Below, one piece after another: positions 10,090-19,925 of a stretch of DNA of 64,000 bases. The notes under the pieces were generated by a model. That model saw only the letters and a list, made by a program, of their open reading frames with translations, did no database searches and had not been told where the DNA came from. How positions within the stretch are numbered: position 1 is the stretch's first letter; each line of letters starts with the position of its first letter. Made by a program: the position numbers and the translations under genes. This DNA comes from Siniperca chuatsi. Taxonomy: Eukaryota; Chordata; Actinopteri; Centrarchiformes; Sinipercidae. The DNA lies in NCBI RefSeq assembly GCF_020085105.1, contig NC_058057.1, forward strand, positions 28,079,042 through 28,143,041, in the 5' to 3' direction.

Positions 10090-10161
10090 AGCTAATAAGC
10101 TCAGCTAATTAGGAAGCTGATGGCAACAGTGAGATTGTGGGTTCAAATCCTGTACTGATCT
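10090..10161 (+). tRNA. weak plus-strand tRNA-like cloverleaf, copy 5
   Basis: No change in the 72 nt; TTTTT retained downstream. Confidence 0.3.
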
Positions 10162-10336
10162 GTTGATCTATTATTATTTTTCTTACATGCTCCTGACTAA
10201 CTAAAATGTCCTTTTTATGTTTTTCATATCTCCAAATTTGACCACAAAGCAATGTTAATTATCTTGGCAATGCAAATATTTTCTTCATACTCTGTAAAAA
10301 AAAAAAAGAAAAAGGAAGGAGCAGTTATACCATCCT

Positions 10337-10408
10337 TTCCCAGAACTGGAATCGAACCTAGCTCACTTGGGCAAAAACCCAGAGTCCCGACTACTACACT
10401 ACTTGGAA
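10337..10408 (-). tRNA. diverged tRNA-Glu-like element, copy 5 (A31-to-G)
   Basis: One change from copies 1-4: position 31 is G rather than A, which restores pairing with C39 and leaves a single mismatch in the anticodon stem. Shared with copy 6 only. Confidence 0.55.
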
Positions 10409-10688
10409 GAACAGGGAAGCGCGATCTTATTTAATTGTAAACTGTGCGATAAGCAGCTCAAGACAGCTCAACAACAGAACGATTAGAAACTAAAAAGTCA
10501 GAAAGTCTATCCATCCAAAGTTTTCTCTCTCAGGATTGATGAAGATTAATTTCTGCAGAGTCTTCCTACAGTCTGATCTTCTTTCTCTCTTTGGTTGTTT
10601 GCGTTTCTCAGCGCTGAAGACGGCCCAGTGGACAAGGCCTTCGACCGGCAACGTTCCGACATGGGATCAAACCTCGGCTCGAGGTACG

Positions 10689-10740
<52 letters not shown>

Positions 10741-11422
10741 TGCTCAAAAACAATGTCAAACTAAACTCTAACACAAAACAAAATCAAAACCGTCCGAAAT
10801 CACTTTGCGTACATTTCCCGTCGTGAATTTCCGCCGTTGTCCGACTGCAACGCAGCTGACCTTCGAGGGAACAAGTACCAGGTAAGCCCAGGTGAGTCGA
10901 TCTAGCTGGCTTGATAAAAGCCAGCTGGTGAGACAGCTTTTTGAGTCTGGCTACGATATTTTTTATTTATACCAAACAAAGAAGGTAAGAAAGAAATGTG
11001 TGGTTTGTGATGAATGTACAAGTAATTTCAAAACAAAAACAACTCTAAAATCCAGATTAATGAAGGCAGATTCCGTCTGATCTTCTTTCTCTCTGGTTGC
11101 TTGTCTTCATCAGGGCTGAAGATGGTCCAGTGGGGAAGGACACGGACCGGCGGCGTGGAGACGTGGGATTATACACCGGCTAAAGGCTCATTTATGCTCA
11201 GCGTTAGATACGGATACGGGTGGAGCCTTCTGTCCGTACTCTGCGTTCACTTCGTCCGTATTTGTGCACGCCGAAAGCTTACGGATACGGACGAAACGGA
11301 GCAGTACCACCGGAAATCGTGGGGGCGGCGTAGCCAATAGTTCAAGCCAGACATGACCATAGGACACGACGAAGAAATAAAAAAAAACATGGAGGAACTT
11401 TTTGAGAAGAGGTTAGAGAGTA

Positions 11423-11614
11423 TTAGGAAAGGAATTCTCCATCCACATGTTGCGATGTATTTAATGGCCTCACAGACCACCACCGCCCACAACGCTGCCT
11501 CCGTTTTTGCTTCTTTCTTAAGACGTACATTACGACCTCCTCTACCGTCGCCATGTTCGTTGTTGTCTGAAGCTCTTGCCTCTTAGTGGATGTATTGCTT
11601 AACATCCATGCCAA
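11423..11614 (-). pseudogene. PIF/Harbinger transposase-like piece, copy 5
   Basis: Frame intact through RWWSVRPLN and GEF. Single-base losses near 11415-11425 move the downstream frame, so the C-terminal end differs from copies 1-3. Confidence 0.42.
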
Positions 11615-12324
11615 AGTAAAGGAGGCATGGAGGTATGCGGGCAGTGACGGTTACGTTGTTTGAAATGGACATATCTATTTTCGAAGATAAAGGGAGCATC
11701 AGTGAGGCTTTAGACAACCCGAGGTACATGACAAAAGTGTGTGTGGTGTGTGTGTGTGTTCATGTTCAAAACAAGACAAAAACTACAAACAAAACTCAAA
11801 AACCGACTGAAATCCCTTTGCGTACATTTCCCGTCGTGAATTTCTGCTATTCACCGATTGTGACAGAACTGACCTTCGACAGAACAGGGAACAGGTAAGT
11901 CCAGGTGACTCAAGCCAAGATTATGTGGCTGGATACATCATCTAAATTATATTTGTTTTGTCATTTTACTCCCTTGTTCGCTCATTCACACTGTCTACAT
12001 AATAAACATGCAATAGTTTACTCTTCAGTGAGCGGTGATTTCCGATTACAGACACGTATAAATTATCTCAGTTTCGCGTCATCCCTGTCGCACAATGGTA
12101 ATTTTCATTACATGCCATGGACACTGGAAAAGACAGCTAGCTTTTTGTGGCCGGCTAACGCTAACATATTACAGGTTAAAAGAAAACAGTGTACAGATAG
12201 AAATATTTGTTGAGTATTGAAGATTTGTAAATGTCCGTCCTGGATCGAAGCCTTAATTTCAGTAGATATAGCTGAAAGCACAAAGGTCTCTGCTTAAACT
12301 CTCGCAACATAGCACATGTACATT

Positions 12325-12396
12325 TTCCCACACCGGGAATTGAACCCGGGCCACCTGGGTGAAAACCAGGAATCCTAACCACTAGACCCTATGGGA
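12325..12396 (-). tRNA. tRNA-Glu (UUC), copy 6, T8-to-G
   Basis: 72 nt with a fully paired T stem (CCGGG/CCCGG), anticodon UUC, and the subtype-a G8 in the A box. Apart from position 8 (and G at the next A-box-flanking base shared by subtype a) nothing distinguishes it from the intact copies. Confidence 0.75.
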
Positions 12397-12515
12397 CACC
12401 AATCTGTGATTATTGTGGGGTTTTTTTGTAAAGTAACAAGATATTTCCATGCCACATCAACTTTAATATGTTTGGGGGCATTTTATTTAATAACTCTCTG
12501 TGTGAGAGCTGATGT

Positions 12516-12587
12516 AGCTAATAAGCTCAGCTAATTAGGAAGCTGATGGCAACAGTGAGATTGTGGGTTCAAATCCTGTACTGATCT
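12516..12587 (+). tRNA. weak plus-strand tRNA-like cloverleaf, copy 6
   Basis: No change in the 72 nt; TTTTT retained downstream. Confidence 0.3.
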
Positions 12588-12763
12588 GTTGATCTATTAT
12601 TATTTTTCTTACATGCTCCTGACTAACTAAAATGTCCTTTTTATCTTTTCATATCTCCAAATTTGACCACAAAGCAATGTTAATTATCTTGGCAATGCAA
12701 ATATTTTCTTCATACTCTGTAAAAAAAAAAAAAAGAAAAAGGAAGGAGCAGTTATACCATCCT

Positions 12764-12835
12764 TTCCCAGAACTGGAATCGAACCTAGCTCACTTGGGCA
12801 AAAACCCAGAGTCCCGACTACTACACTACTTGGAA
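12764..12835 (-). tRNA. diverged tRNA-Glu-like element, copy 6 (A31-to-G)
   Basis: Same stem-restoring A31-to-G variant as copy 5. It is the last copy of this element; the partial seventh unit lacks it. Confidence 0.55.
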
Positions 12836-13115
12836 GAACAGAGAAGCGCGATCTTATTTAATTGTAAACTGTGCGATAAGCAGCTCAAGACAGCTCAACA
12901 ACAGAACGATTAGAAACTAAAAAGTCAGAAAGTCTATCCATCCAAAGTTTTCTCTCTCAGGATTGATGAAGATTAATTTCTGCAGAGTCTTCCTACAGTC
13001 TGATCTTCTTTCTCTCTTTGGTTGTTTGCATTTCTCAGCGCTGAAGACGGCCCAGTGGACAAGGCCTTCGACCGGCAACGTTCCGACATGGGATCAAACC
13101 TCGGCTCGAGGTACG

Positions 13116-13195
<80 letters not shown>

Positions 13196-13394
13196 TGCTC
13201 AAAAACAATGTCAAACTAAACTCTAACATAAAACAAAATCAAAACCGTCCGAAATCACTTTGCGTACATTTCCGTCGTGAATTTCCGCCGTTGTCCGACT
13301 GCAACGCAGCTGACCTTCGAGGAACAAGTACCAGGTAAGCCCAGGTGAGTCGATCTAGCTGGCTTGATAAAAGCCAGCTGGTGAGACAGCTTTT

Positions 13395-14894
13395 AATAAG
13401 ACACTGACAATCCTATGCTAATGACATTTTGAAGACAATACATGTAATGAACTAACTAACTGTGATATTATTAGCTGTGTGAACTTGAAGTAGTTATAGA
13501 TGCATCAAATTTCTGTATTGCATGATATTTAATTATAGTCATATTATCCTCAAATCTTGATATCATTCAACGCATACTATCTGAATGATCATATTAATTA
13601 AAGTAGACATAAGACTACTCAAGAACTGACTGATAATCTGCATTAGATAAGTCATGTAGACTTAACTGCTTATCTAACATACTAGCAATACGACTAACTA
13701 CGAACGTATTCGATAATGTAAAGCATGAACTACAAAGTCAATATGCAGTTCATATCTTGAATCTCACGTTCGACTGATTGGCAACTTTCAGTGTCTACTG
13801 CATGACATCTGCGTCCGACTACACTGGTAACGTAAACATCAGCGTGATGGTATTAATGCATGATACAATTAACTGTAAACTAACAACTACAGTTCAGATA
13901 CTGAAATTATCTCAACTGTCAATGAATTTTCCACTACCGTATGATACATCATAGTATGACACTTTCAGTGCATTCAGTGACAGTACTAGCTCAGACCAGA
14001 TGTGATCGACAGTATTGGTTAAGATAGAACAATGTATGCAATAATTGAAATGGTGTTGTTAAATCAAATTGATAAATAATCATAAACAACAAAAATCGAT
14101 TAAAGTGTATTCTCTCCATTTATTTTACATGTTCCATCAAAATGTGCTTTAGTCTTCAAAAAAAGAACAAAGGCACTGTGAAATATCTGGTAATACTGAC
14201 CTTGGAAAAGTAAGAATAAGTGAACTACATCAAACAGTACCAATAAAACAACTGAATAAAAGAATACGACACTAATTAATAAGAAAGAATTCATCCAATG
14301 AACATAACGTTGGAAAGTAGTTCTACAGGTAAATCATAAACATATTCCTAGATGTGTTCTTGCGTAGAATCTAATGGATTGCTCGAAGCGTTCGATAAGT
14401 ATCCAAGTCATAAAAACGGGGACAGCCATGACGTCGTTTCGCAGTATCAATAGGTATGTATAAAACGTGCGTTGAGGAGTGTGGTATTGGGGGAAAATCC
14501 TGTCCAATGCATACTAATAAAACCTCGAGACACTACCGTCCCGTGATTTCGTTGTACGCTGAAAGTACACAAGATAAGTCCAGAAGCAGCTAAGTCAAAT
14601 AGAGGCTTGAAAAACAAGTAAGAAGCAATTTGTATGAAAAAGATGTAGAAAAAATGGCTTTATTATGAAAGTATTAAAAACCAAAACGATAATAAAGGGT
14701 TCGCCATTTCTCCAAGGTTCTTTAACAGCTAAATGACATGGACAGGCCTACTTGTGAGTCTTGTTATCACGCAAGTATTTAAGACCACTATAAGGTACGG
14801 GACTGTCGCTACTATGCCATATGCCGAAAGGACTAATTTGGTACAAAACGGAGATCATAAACGGGTTGAATATTATGCTGCATCAATATCAGAA
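13395..14894. other. 1500-bp foreign block replacing half B of array copy 6
   Basis: Sequence from AATAAGACACTG to ATATCAGA shows no relation to the array or to anything else in the window. It is AT-rich. The first ~640 bp contain essentially no GGG or CCC and no A/T runs above four, while from ~14040 on homopolymers reappear and AATAAA words occur (near 14242, 14516, 14691). The junctions are blunt: no target duplication, no terminal inverted repeat, and ~1.06 kb of unit is lost. No frame beyond 64 codons lies wholly inside. No tRNA, SINE or transposase motif was found. A short TATAAAA lies at 14459-14465. Confidence 0.8.
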
Positions 14895-15216
14895 AAACAT
14901 GCAATAGTTTACTCTTCAGTGAGCGGTGATTTCCGATTACAGACACGTATAAATTATCTCAGTTTCGCGTCATCCCTGTCGCACAATGGTAATTTTCATT
15001 ACATGCCATGGACACTGGAAAAAGACAGCTAGCTTTTGTGGCCGGCTAACGCTAACATATTACAGGTTAAAAGAAAACAGTGTACAGATAGAAATATTTG
15101 TTGAGTATTGAAGATTTGTAAATGTCCGTCCTGGATCGAAGCCTTAATTTCAGTAGATATAGCTGAAAGCACAAAGGTCTCTGCTTAAACTCTGCGCAAC
15201 ATAGCACATGTACATT

Positions 15217-15288
15217 TTCCCACACCGGGAATTGAACCCGGGCCACCTGGGTGAAAACCAGGAATCCTAACCACTAGACCCTATGGGA
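15217..15288 (-). tRNA. tRNA-Glu (UUC), copy 7, T8-to-G
   Basis: Same sequence class as copy 6: 72 nt, anticodon UUC, all stems paired, G8. It is the last tRNA-Glu in the array and lies beyond the 1500-bp foreign block. Confidence 0.75.
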
Positions 15289-15407
15289 CACCAATCTGTG
15301 ATTATTGTGGGGTTTTTTTGTAAAGTAACAAGATATTTCCATGCCACATCAACTTTAATATGTTTGGGGGCATTTTATTTAATAACTCTCTGTGTGAGAG
15401 CTGATGT

Positions 15408-15479
15408 AGCTAATAAGCTCAGCTAATTAGGAAGCTGATGGCAACAGTGAGATTGTGGGTTCAAATCCTGTACTGATCT
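15408..15479 (+). tRNA. weak plus-strand tRNA-like cloverleaf, copy 7, terminator lost
   Basis: The 72 nt are intact but the array breaks ~10 bp downstream, so the TTTTT of the other copies is replaced by TATAAAGGG. Confidence 0.3.
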
Positions 15480-15488
15480 GTTGATCTA

Positions 15489-15625
15489 TTATAAAGGGAG
15501 CATCAATGAGGCTCTAGATCGTATGGGACACCTATCTGTGACTATTGTGTTTTTTTAAAAAGTAACAAGATATTTCCATGCCATATCAACTTTAATATAT
15601 TTGGGGGCATTTTTAGTTATTTAAT
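15489..15625. repeat. diverged, rearranged edge of the tRNA array
   Basis: Two out-of-order pieces of the unit are joined here. AAGGGAGCATCAATGAGGCT matches half B (2005 in copy 1). It is followed by a tRNA-Glu flank piece (GTATGGGACACC through TTGGGGGCATTTT) matching 262-355 of copy 1 with roughly one difference in ten. These are far more diverged than the units to the left, as expected for the homogenisation-poor edge of an array. Confidence 0.75.
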
Positions 15626-16989
15626 ATTATTTATAAATATATATTTACTGTTTCTGAACACACACTTTCACTATTTTCATCAATGAAAAAATGACTCAGC
15701 CCTCTGCTGTGTGTATACTGTATATGTCCTCAGGTGAGCTGACTGATCAGGGATTAAGTCTTCAATGTCAGGCCATTCTGTCATCTCTTCCTGCTGTAGC
15801 ATCTAGTGTAAAGGTCTCTGTAATCTGTTCCATCGATGTGGCAGCGGCGTCCCGGAGTCTCGCCTCGGGTCTTTTTCATTTCCAGCCAGTCCATCACATC
15901 AAAGTTCTGCTCCTTCCAGAAGACAGAAGCCATTTTGTTGGCTCTGAAATAGAATAAAGTATACATTATTCATGTTGGAGGAGCCTGGAGGAGCTCATTA
16001 AACTCTGCACAGAAAACACAGAAGACAACCTCTTATTAAATGTGTCTCTGCTCACCGAGACGAGTCGTCCTCGCTTTGATGTGATGGAGGGAAGCTGAGA
16101 GAATCAAACTGCTCAGAGTTCAGTTTTCAGCCAAGAGCAAAGATTTGTCTCAACAGTTTAAAGACACTAGTGCTACCAGTTTGTACAGAGGCCTAAGCAT
16201 GACTAATTAGAATATTTAATGAATATATTAAATAGTGAAAAAATACCGTAAAGATATCAATTCATGAAAATATTCAAAATTCACAAAGGAACTAAAACAA
16301 ATTAGGGATGTAACAATATGTAAAGAGATGGCTAGATTTAATTTAAATTTTAGAATTTAGCTTAGTTTGCAGTTATCACTTTTATGTCAGTAACCCTTTT
16401 TAAGGCCTATTGATCGTAATTATTCATAATTCCAATTTCTGCATTTCTGACTGTTGTCATTTATACTTGCCGGTACGACACAATTACAAAATATGTATTT
16501 TTATTGATCTTTTATTGTCAGTCCAGGATTCATTTGATAATGGACAACACATTTTTCTTGAGCAGACTGCTGTAATATTTTGAGCATATTGTATGTAGTA
16601 GTTTTACAAGAAAAAGTTGCTATATTGGTAAAATTACAATTTTATCTCGTGAGAGTAAGATCTTTTTTCTCGTGAAATTACAATTTTATTCTTGTCAAAT
16701 GAAGAAATCTGAACATTTTTCTTTTTCCTAACAGTGGCTCTAATGATCTGTCGTAGGAAATTTCCTCATTATAACAAATACATTTTTCTCTGTAAGATGT
16801 CTGCATTTGAATGAACTTGTCAAGTCTGTTGGTTTCCCTTCAAACGGTTAACATTTATGTTTCCACTTTGTGGTCCTTTTTTTATTTATGCATTTAGTTT
16901 GTACCTCCTCCGCAGTTTCTTTGTCCCTTTTATTCATTCATTCATTCATCTATTTTCATGTCATGTTTTGTCCTCCGTGCCTCACAGGT
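15626..16989. other. gene-free AT-rich flank of the array
   Basis: Mostly AT-rich unique sequence. A GC-richer patch at 15690-15960 has short open frames on both strands; the minus-strand one (15781-15966) has a natural-looking composition but no motif I recognise and no initiation or splice context. Nothing else can be supported. Confidence 0.5.
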
Positions 16990-17236
16990 GAACTGATAAT
17001 GACTCAGATTTCACGGATAATGATGCAGAAACGGCTGACAAAAGAGACGTTGGCTGAGGAGTCGTGTGGATGTGAGATCCTCCGTTAGCTCGGGGAAACG
17101 GGGAGCTTTGGCAGCAGCGAGGAAACATCAAACGACGACCTGCCGGTGAACTTCGGTGAACTCCGCCGCCTCAGCGGGGGATCCGTCCCGTCTAATTAAA
17201 AATGCAGTGACGAGCCGGGCGCCCTGTGGCTGCAGA
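16990..17236. promoter_or_regulatory. candidate conserved non-coding element
   Basis: Unique sequence of mixed composition after an AT-rich stretch. It holds homeobox-type words in a GC-rich setting (GTCTAATTAAAAATGCAGTG near 17190, GATAATGA words near 16996-17021). It has no repeat character and no sustained frame. The texture resembles teleost developmental enhancers, but conservation cannot be judged here. Confidence 0.3.
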
Positions 17237-17773
17237 GTGTTTGAAGTGCTGCTGCTGTGATGCTGAATGTCGTATGTTTCAGGGTGGTAGAGATGAAGGT
17301 AGAGAAGGAGAGAAGGCTGCTAACGAGACGTTCAGTTCGCTGGAGAGAAACAATGACTCTGAAGTGAGTGCAGTGAAGATCTTAATCATCGATAAATGAA
17401 GTGAATATTAAAATATTTGTTAGGGCAGAAATAATGACACACATCAGACTCCTATTCTTCATGTTTAACTTGGTGGTTTTAACATTTAAAGATTTCTGCG
17501 ACAGCTTCTAATTACTAATATTTTACATCATCTAACACGCAGTAAAGTGTTGTTGCATGTCAGTTGTGTAAAATGTTAGAGTACATTTGCATGACCCGCA
17601 ACTTGCCCCTCACCAACACCACCTTTGTGTTTACATGCCTCTGCTGTAACGTGCCCTGCGGTAGACCACTCAGAAGACTCAAACATCAGGCTCAACGTGG
17701 AGTTTGTGAAATAAATAAGAATTTAAGAGTAATACATATGCAGGGTGACTGGTGGTGTCTGGTAACTGGATAG

Positions 17774-17904
17774 GTGCTGTGCAGTTTGGGTGGGGTTTTG
17801 AAGGAATTTGTATCCATGCACTCAGACACGTGGACAGGAGGAGCTGGGGATCGAACCACCAACCCCTGTGAACGACCTGCCCTACCTCCTGAGCCACCGC
17901 TGCC
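17774..17904 (-). mobile_element. tRNA-headed SINE fragment
   Basis: On the minus strand the head reads GGCAGCGGTGGCTCAGGAGG, with a perfect A box TGGCTCAGGAG and B box GGTTCGATCCC, followed by the CCAGCTCCTCCTGTCC body typical of a common teleost SINE. The 3' part fades within ~130 bp and no poly-A or target duplication is visible, so this is an old, truncated copy. Confidence 0.65.
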
Positions 17905-18012
17905 AGCATTGTGTTGTTATGGATCACATAAGCTCGGTAGCACGCTAACAGACTAACAGTTGCATGTTAACGTGTACAAATAGTATATTAATATTTAGCT
18001 TGTCTTTTTAGC

Positions 18013-18137
18013 TGTATGTCTATTCCTGTCTTGGATCCTTGGAAGTGTAAGTACACTGAGAGCAATGAAAAACCAAAGTTAAATTCATTGTATGTGTACA
18101 TATGCTTGGCCAATAAAGCTAATTCTGATTCTGATTA
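18013..18137 (+). mobile_element. 3' tail of a non-LTR retrotransposon
   Basis: Sequence from CTGTATGTCTATTCC to the repeated ATTCTGATTCTGATT end, with the phrase GGCCAATAAAGCTAATTCTG, looks like the common fish LINE 3' terminus that ends in a short ATTCTG repeat. No coding part is attached. Clade not assigned. Confidence 0.45.
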
Positions 18138-19462
18138 ACAGGCTAAAAAACCTACATACCTCCTATGCTAATAAAGCTTCTTAAAAAGATATTTTTAACC
18201 TCATGGTGGCGCTGAATGAAGAGTCAGAGCATCATCAGAGTCAGAATGGGCCATGAATGTCTGAACCACATTTCATTGCAATCCATCCAGTAGTTGTTGG
18301 GCTGTTTCCCGACAGACTGTAAACTCTGTTCCAATATTAAATATTTTCAGTTTGGTTTCGGACTCAGTTCATCTCTCTACAGTTCAAAGTGCTGAGTCTG
18401 CGGCTCCTGTTTCTCCTGATTTACCTTCATCCGGTGTGAAACCCTGCAGGAGCCTGACAGGACGACCTTTCCCTCCGTCGTTAGAGGTGGCGGTGTCGAC
18501 GTGCCGTTCATCTACAGGACGACACGTCTCACCTGGGGGGCTTCGCAGCAGGTACCCACGCCCCCCCCCATCCATCACCACAGCAGGACAGAAACAGTCC
18601 TGCTCACTGAGGGGCCCCTGCTGAAACTGAATCCATCAATATTACCTCAGCTGACCTTCCTGCCGGGCCGTCTACCTCACCTGCCGCCACCGTCTCAGGG
18701 GAAACTCCAGTTTACTGTGAGTCAGGTGATGTAAGTGTCTGACTGCAGTGGTTTATTCTGGACTTATGCAGATCTGGGATTCATTTATCTTAACCGCTGA
18801 AGTCTGGTAGGAAGTAAAGGGAGCACTGACAATTAACCAGAAACAAATGATGCGTGGATGTTTGAAGGGTTTACGGCTCAGAGCAACGTAAAAAGGTCCA
18901 TGGAACGTCCTGATTTTTTCACCCTTGTAAGCTTTGTCTTTTCAGCCTGTTACCCAGAACTCCTTGCGCTGCCGAATGCTCGCAGACAGGTGTACAAAGA
19001 GATGCACTGAATCCAGACCTTCCAGGCTGTTTTCCAGAAGTAAAGCACACATTATACTTTCTGCTTTGCGAGGGTCCATACACAGCCCAAAATGTCTGAG
19101 TGTGGATCCTTGGCACAGAGCGTACATACATGAACAGATCTGACTGTAGACGCCCAATGTATAAACACAAGCAGGGCCTTCAGAAAACCTCGTCCAAAAT
19201 CACACTGCCATTTGTTAAAAGCAGCACCACAGCAGAGACTCACTCAACAGTATGTTGGGTGCTTCATTTGTCTTGGCAGGGATGATACATAAAAAAAAAT
19301 CTAATATTATTTTATTTTATTTCTTTTATTGAAATTTTCAGGCAAAAATAATGTGTTGGCATGGGCAACATAATATTTGTACAATGTTATTTGTATAATA
19401 TTTGTCTTACGTAAAGCACTTTGCTAAACAAATAAACTTGAGTAACTTTCAGTAACGTACAG
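18138..19462. other. no gene recognised
   Basis: Mixed-composition sequence with open frames of at most 90 codons. The 18352-18624 frame is GC-rich and ends near a C8 run (18562-18569), with no domain signal. A plus-strand stretch near 18440-18550 ends GCAGCAG/GTACCC, which could be a donor by chance. Confidence 0.4.
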
Positions 19463-19469
19463 CATGGTG

Positions 19470-19925
19470 TGTGTGTGTGTGCTGCGGGGCGTGGCCTCCG
19501 GTGAACTTCCAATCAGAGACTGACACACCTGCTACCCATCTGCTGCTGCTCACCTGCTCTCCATCCACCAATCAACACCTGGCAGTGTATCTACCCGGCT
19601 CTTCTCACCAGTCCTCCTCAGATCGGCCGTTTGCCCCAGTGGCACGGCGCCTCGGACTCGGACTCGGACTCGCCTCTGTGGACGCTCTGCCTTCCTGTTA
19701 CCTGAACCCCTGACTGACTCTCTGACTGCCTGTGTTCAGGTTCGTTCCTCTCACCTGCCTCCAACTTACTCACCGGCTCTCCAGGGAGACCTCGCCTCGG
19801 ATCTCCTCTGGTCTCGTCTGGTCCACCTCAGCCCGCCGCCTCCCCCCGGTCCCCCGGCTCACAGCGATCACCTCCACACTCCCGCTTCTCATTGTACTTC
19901 ATAATAAACTGAAATGAACTACTTC
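19470..19925 (+). repeat. possible LTR-like dispersed repeat
   Basis: Starts GGGGCGTGGCC, continues with a C- and CT-rich body containing TCCAATCAG and many CACCTG words, and ends in TTGTACTTCATAATAAACTG. A pyrimidine-rich body with an AATAAA-type end resembles fish LTR or solo-LTR repeats that I recall. No paired LTR or internal region is present in the window. Confidence 0.25.

Larger units (their letters stand above)
9705..12129. repeat. tRNA-bearing tandem unit, copy 5 (subtype b)
   Basis: A 2425-bp unit. Poly-A tract only 12 nt (10296-10307), GT run 43 nt (10697-10739). It shares with copy 6 the change AAAACCCAGAG in the Glu-derived tRNA-like element, so copies 5 and 6 share recent history there although their tRNA-Glu flanks are of opposite subtype. 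Confidence 0.95.
12130..13394. repeat. tRNA-bearing tandem unit, copy 6 (subtype a), broken
   Basis: The first ~1265 bp of a unit, intact through half A. It has the longest GT run in the array (71 nt, 13124-13194). The unit stops abruptly after GAGACAGCTTTT inside the spacer between half A and half B. The following 1500 bp are unrelated, and the last ~127 bp of the unit reappear at 14895. Half B, including the Harbinger-like piece, is missing. Confidence 0.9.
14895..15488. repeat. tail of copy 6 plus partial copy 7 of the tandem unit
   Basis: The array resumes at AAACATGCAATAG, which matches position ~2318 of copy 1. It runs through the unit border at 15022 to the end of the plus-strand tRNA-like element, then leaves the consensus at CTATTATAAAGGG. 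The pyrimidine-rich flank with its TTTTT, the Glu-derived element and both halves are absent. Confidence 0.9.

Noticed and set aside
1-13394. CRISPR-like or rDNA array
   Set aside because: Unit is 2.4 kb, has no short direct repeat/spacer pattern and no rRNA motifs; the context is vertebrate.
14100-14294. Hydrophobic 64-codon minus frame inside the foreign block
   Set aside because: AT-rich sequence gives Phe/Leu/Val-rich frames by chance; no start context or homologue recognised.
14733-15032. 99-codon frame across the right junction of the 1500-bp block
   Set aside because: A chance fusion of foreign sequence with the array's own non-coding frame.
15781-15966. Minus-strand frame with natural-looking composition
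   Set aside because: Short, also open on the plus strand, with no recognisable domain; left as part of the unassigned flank.
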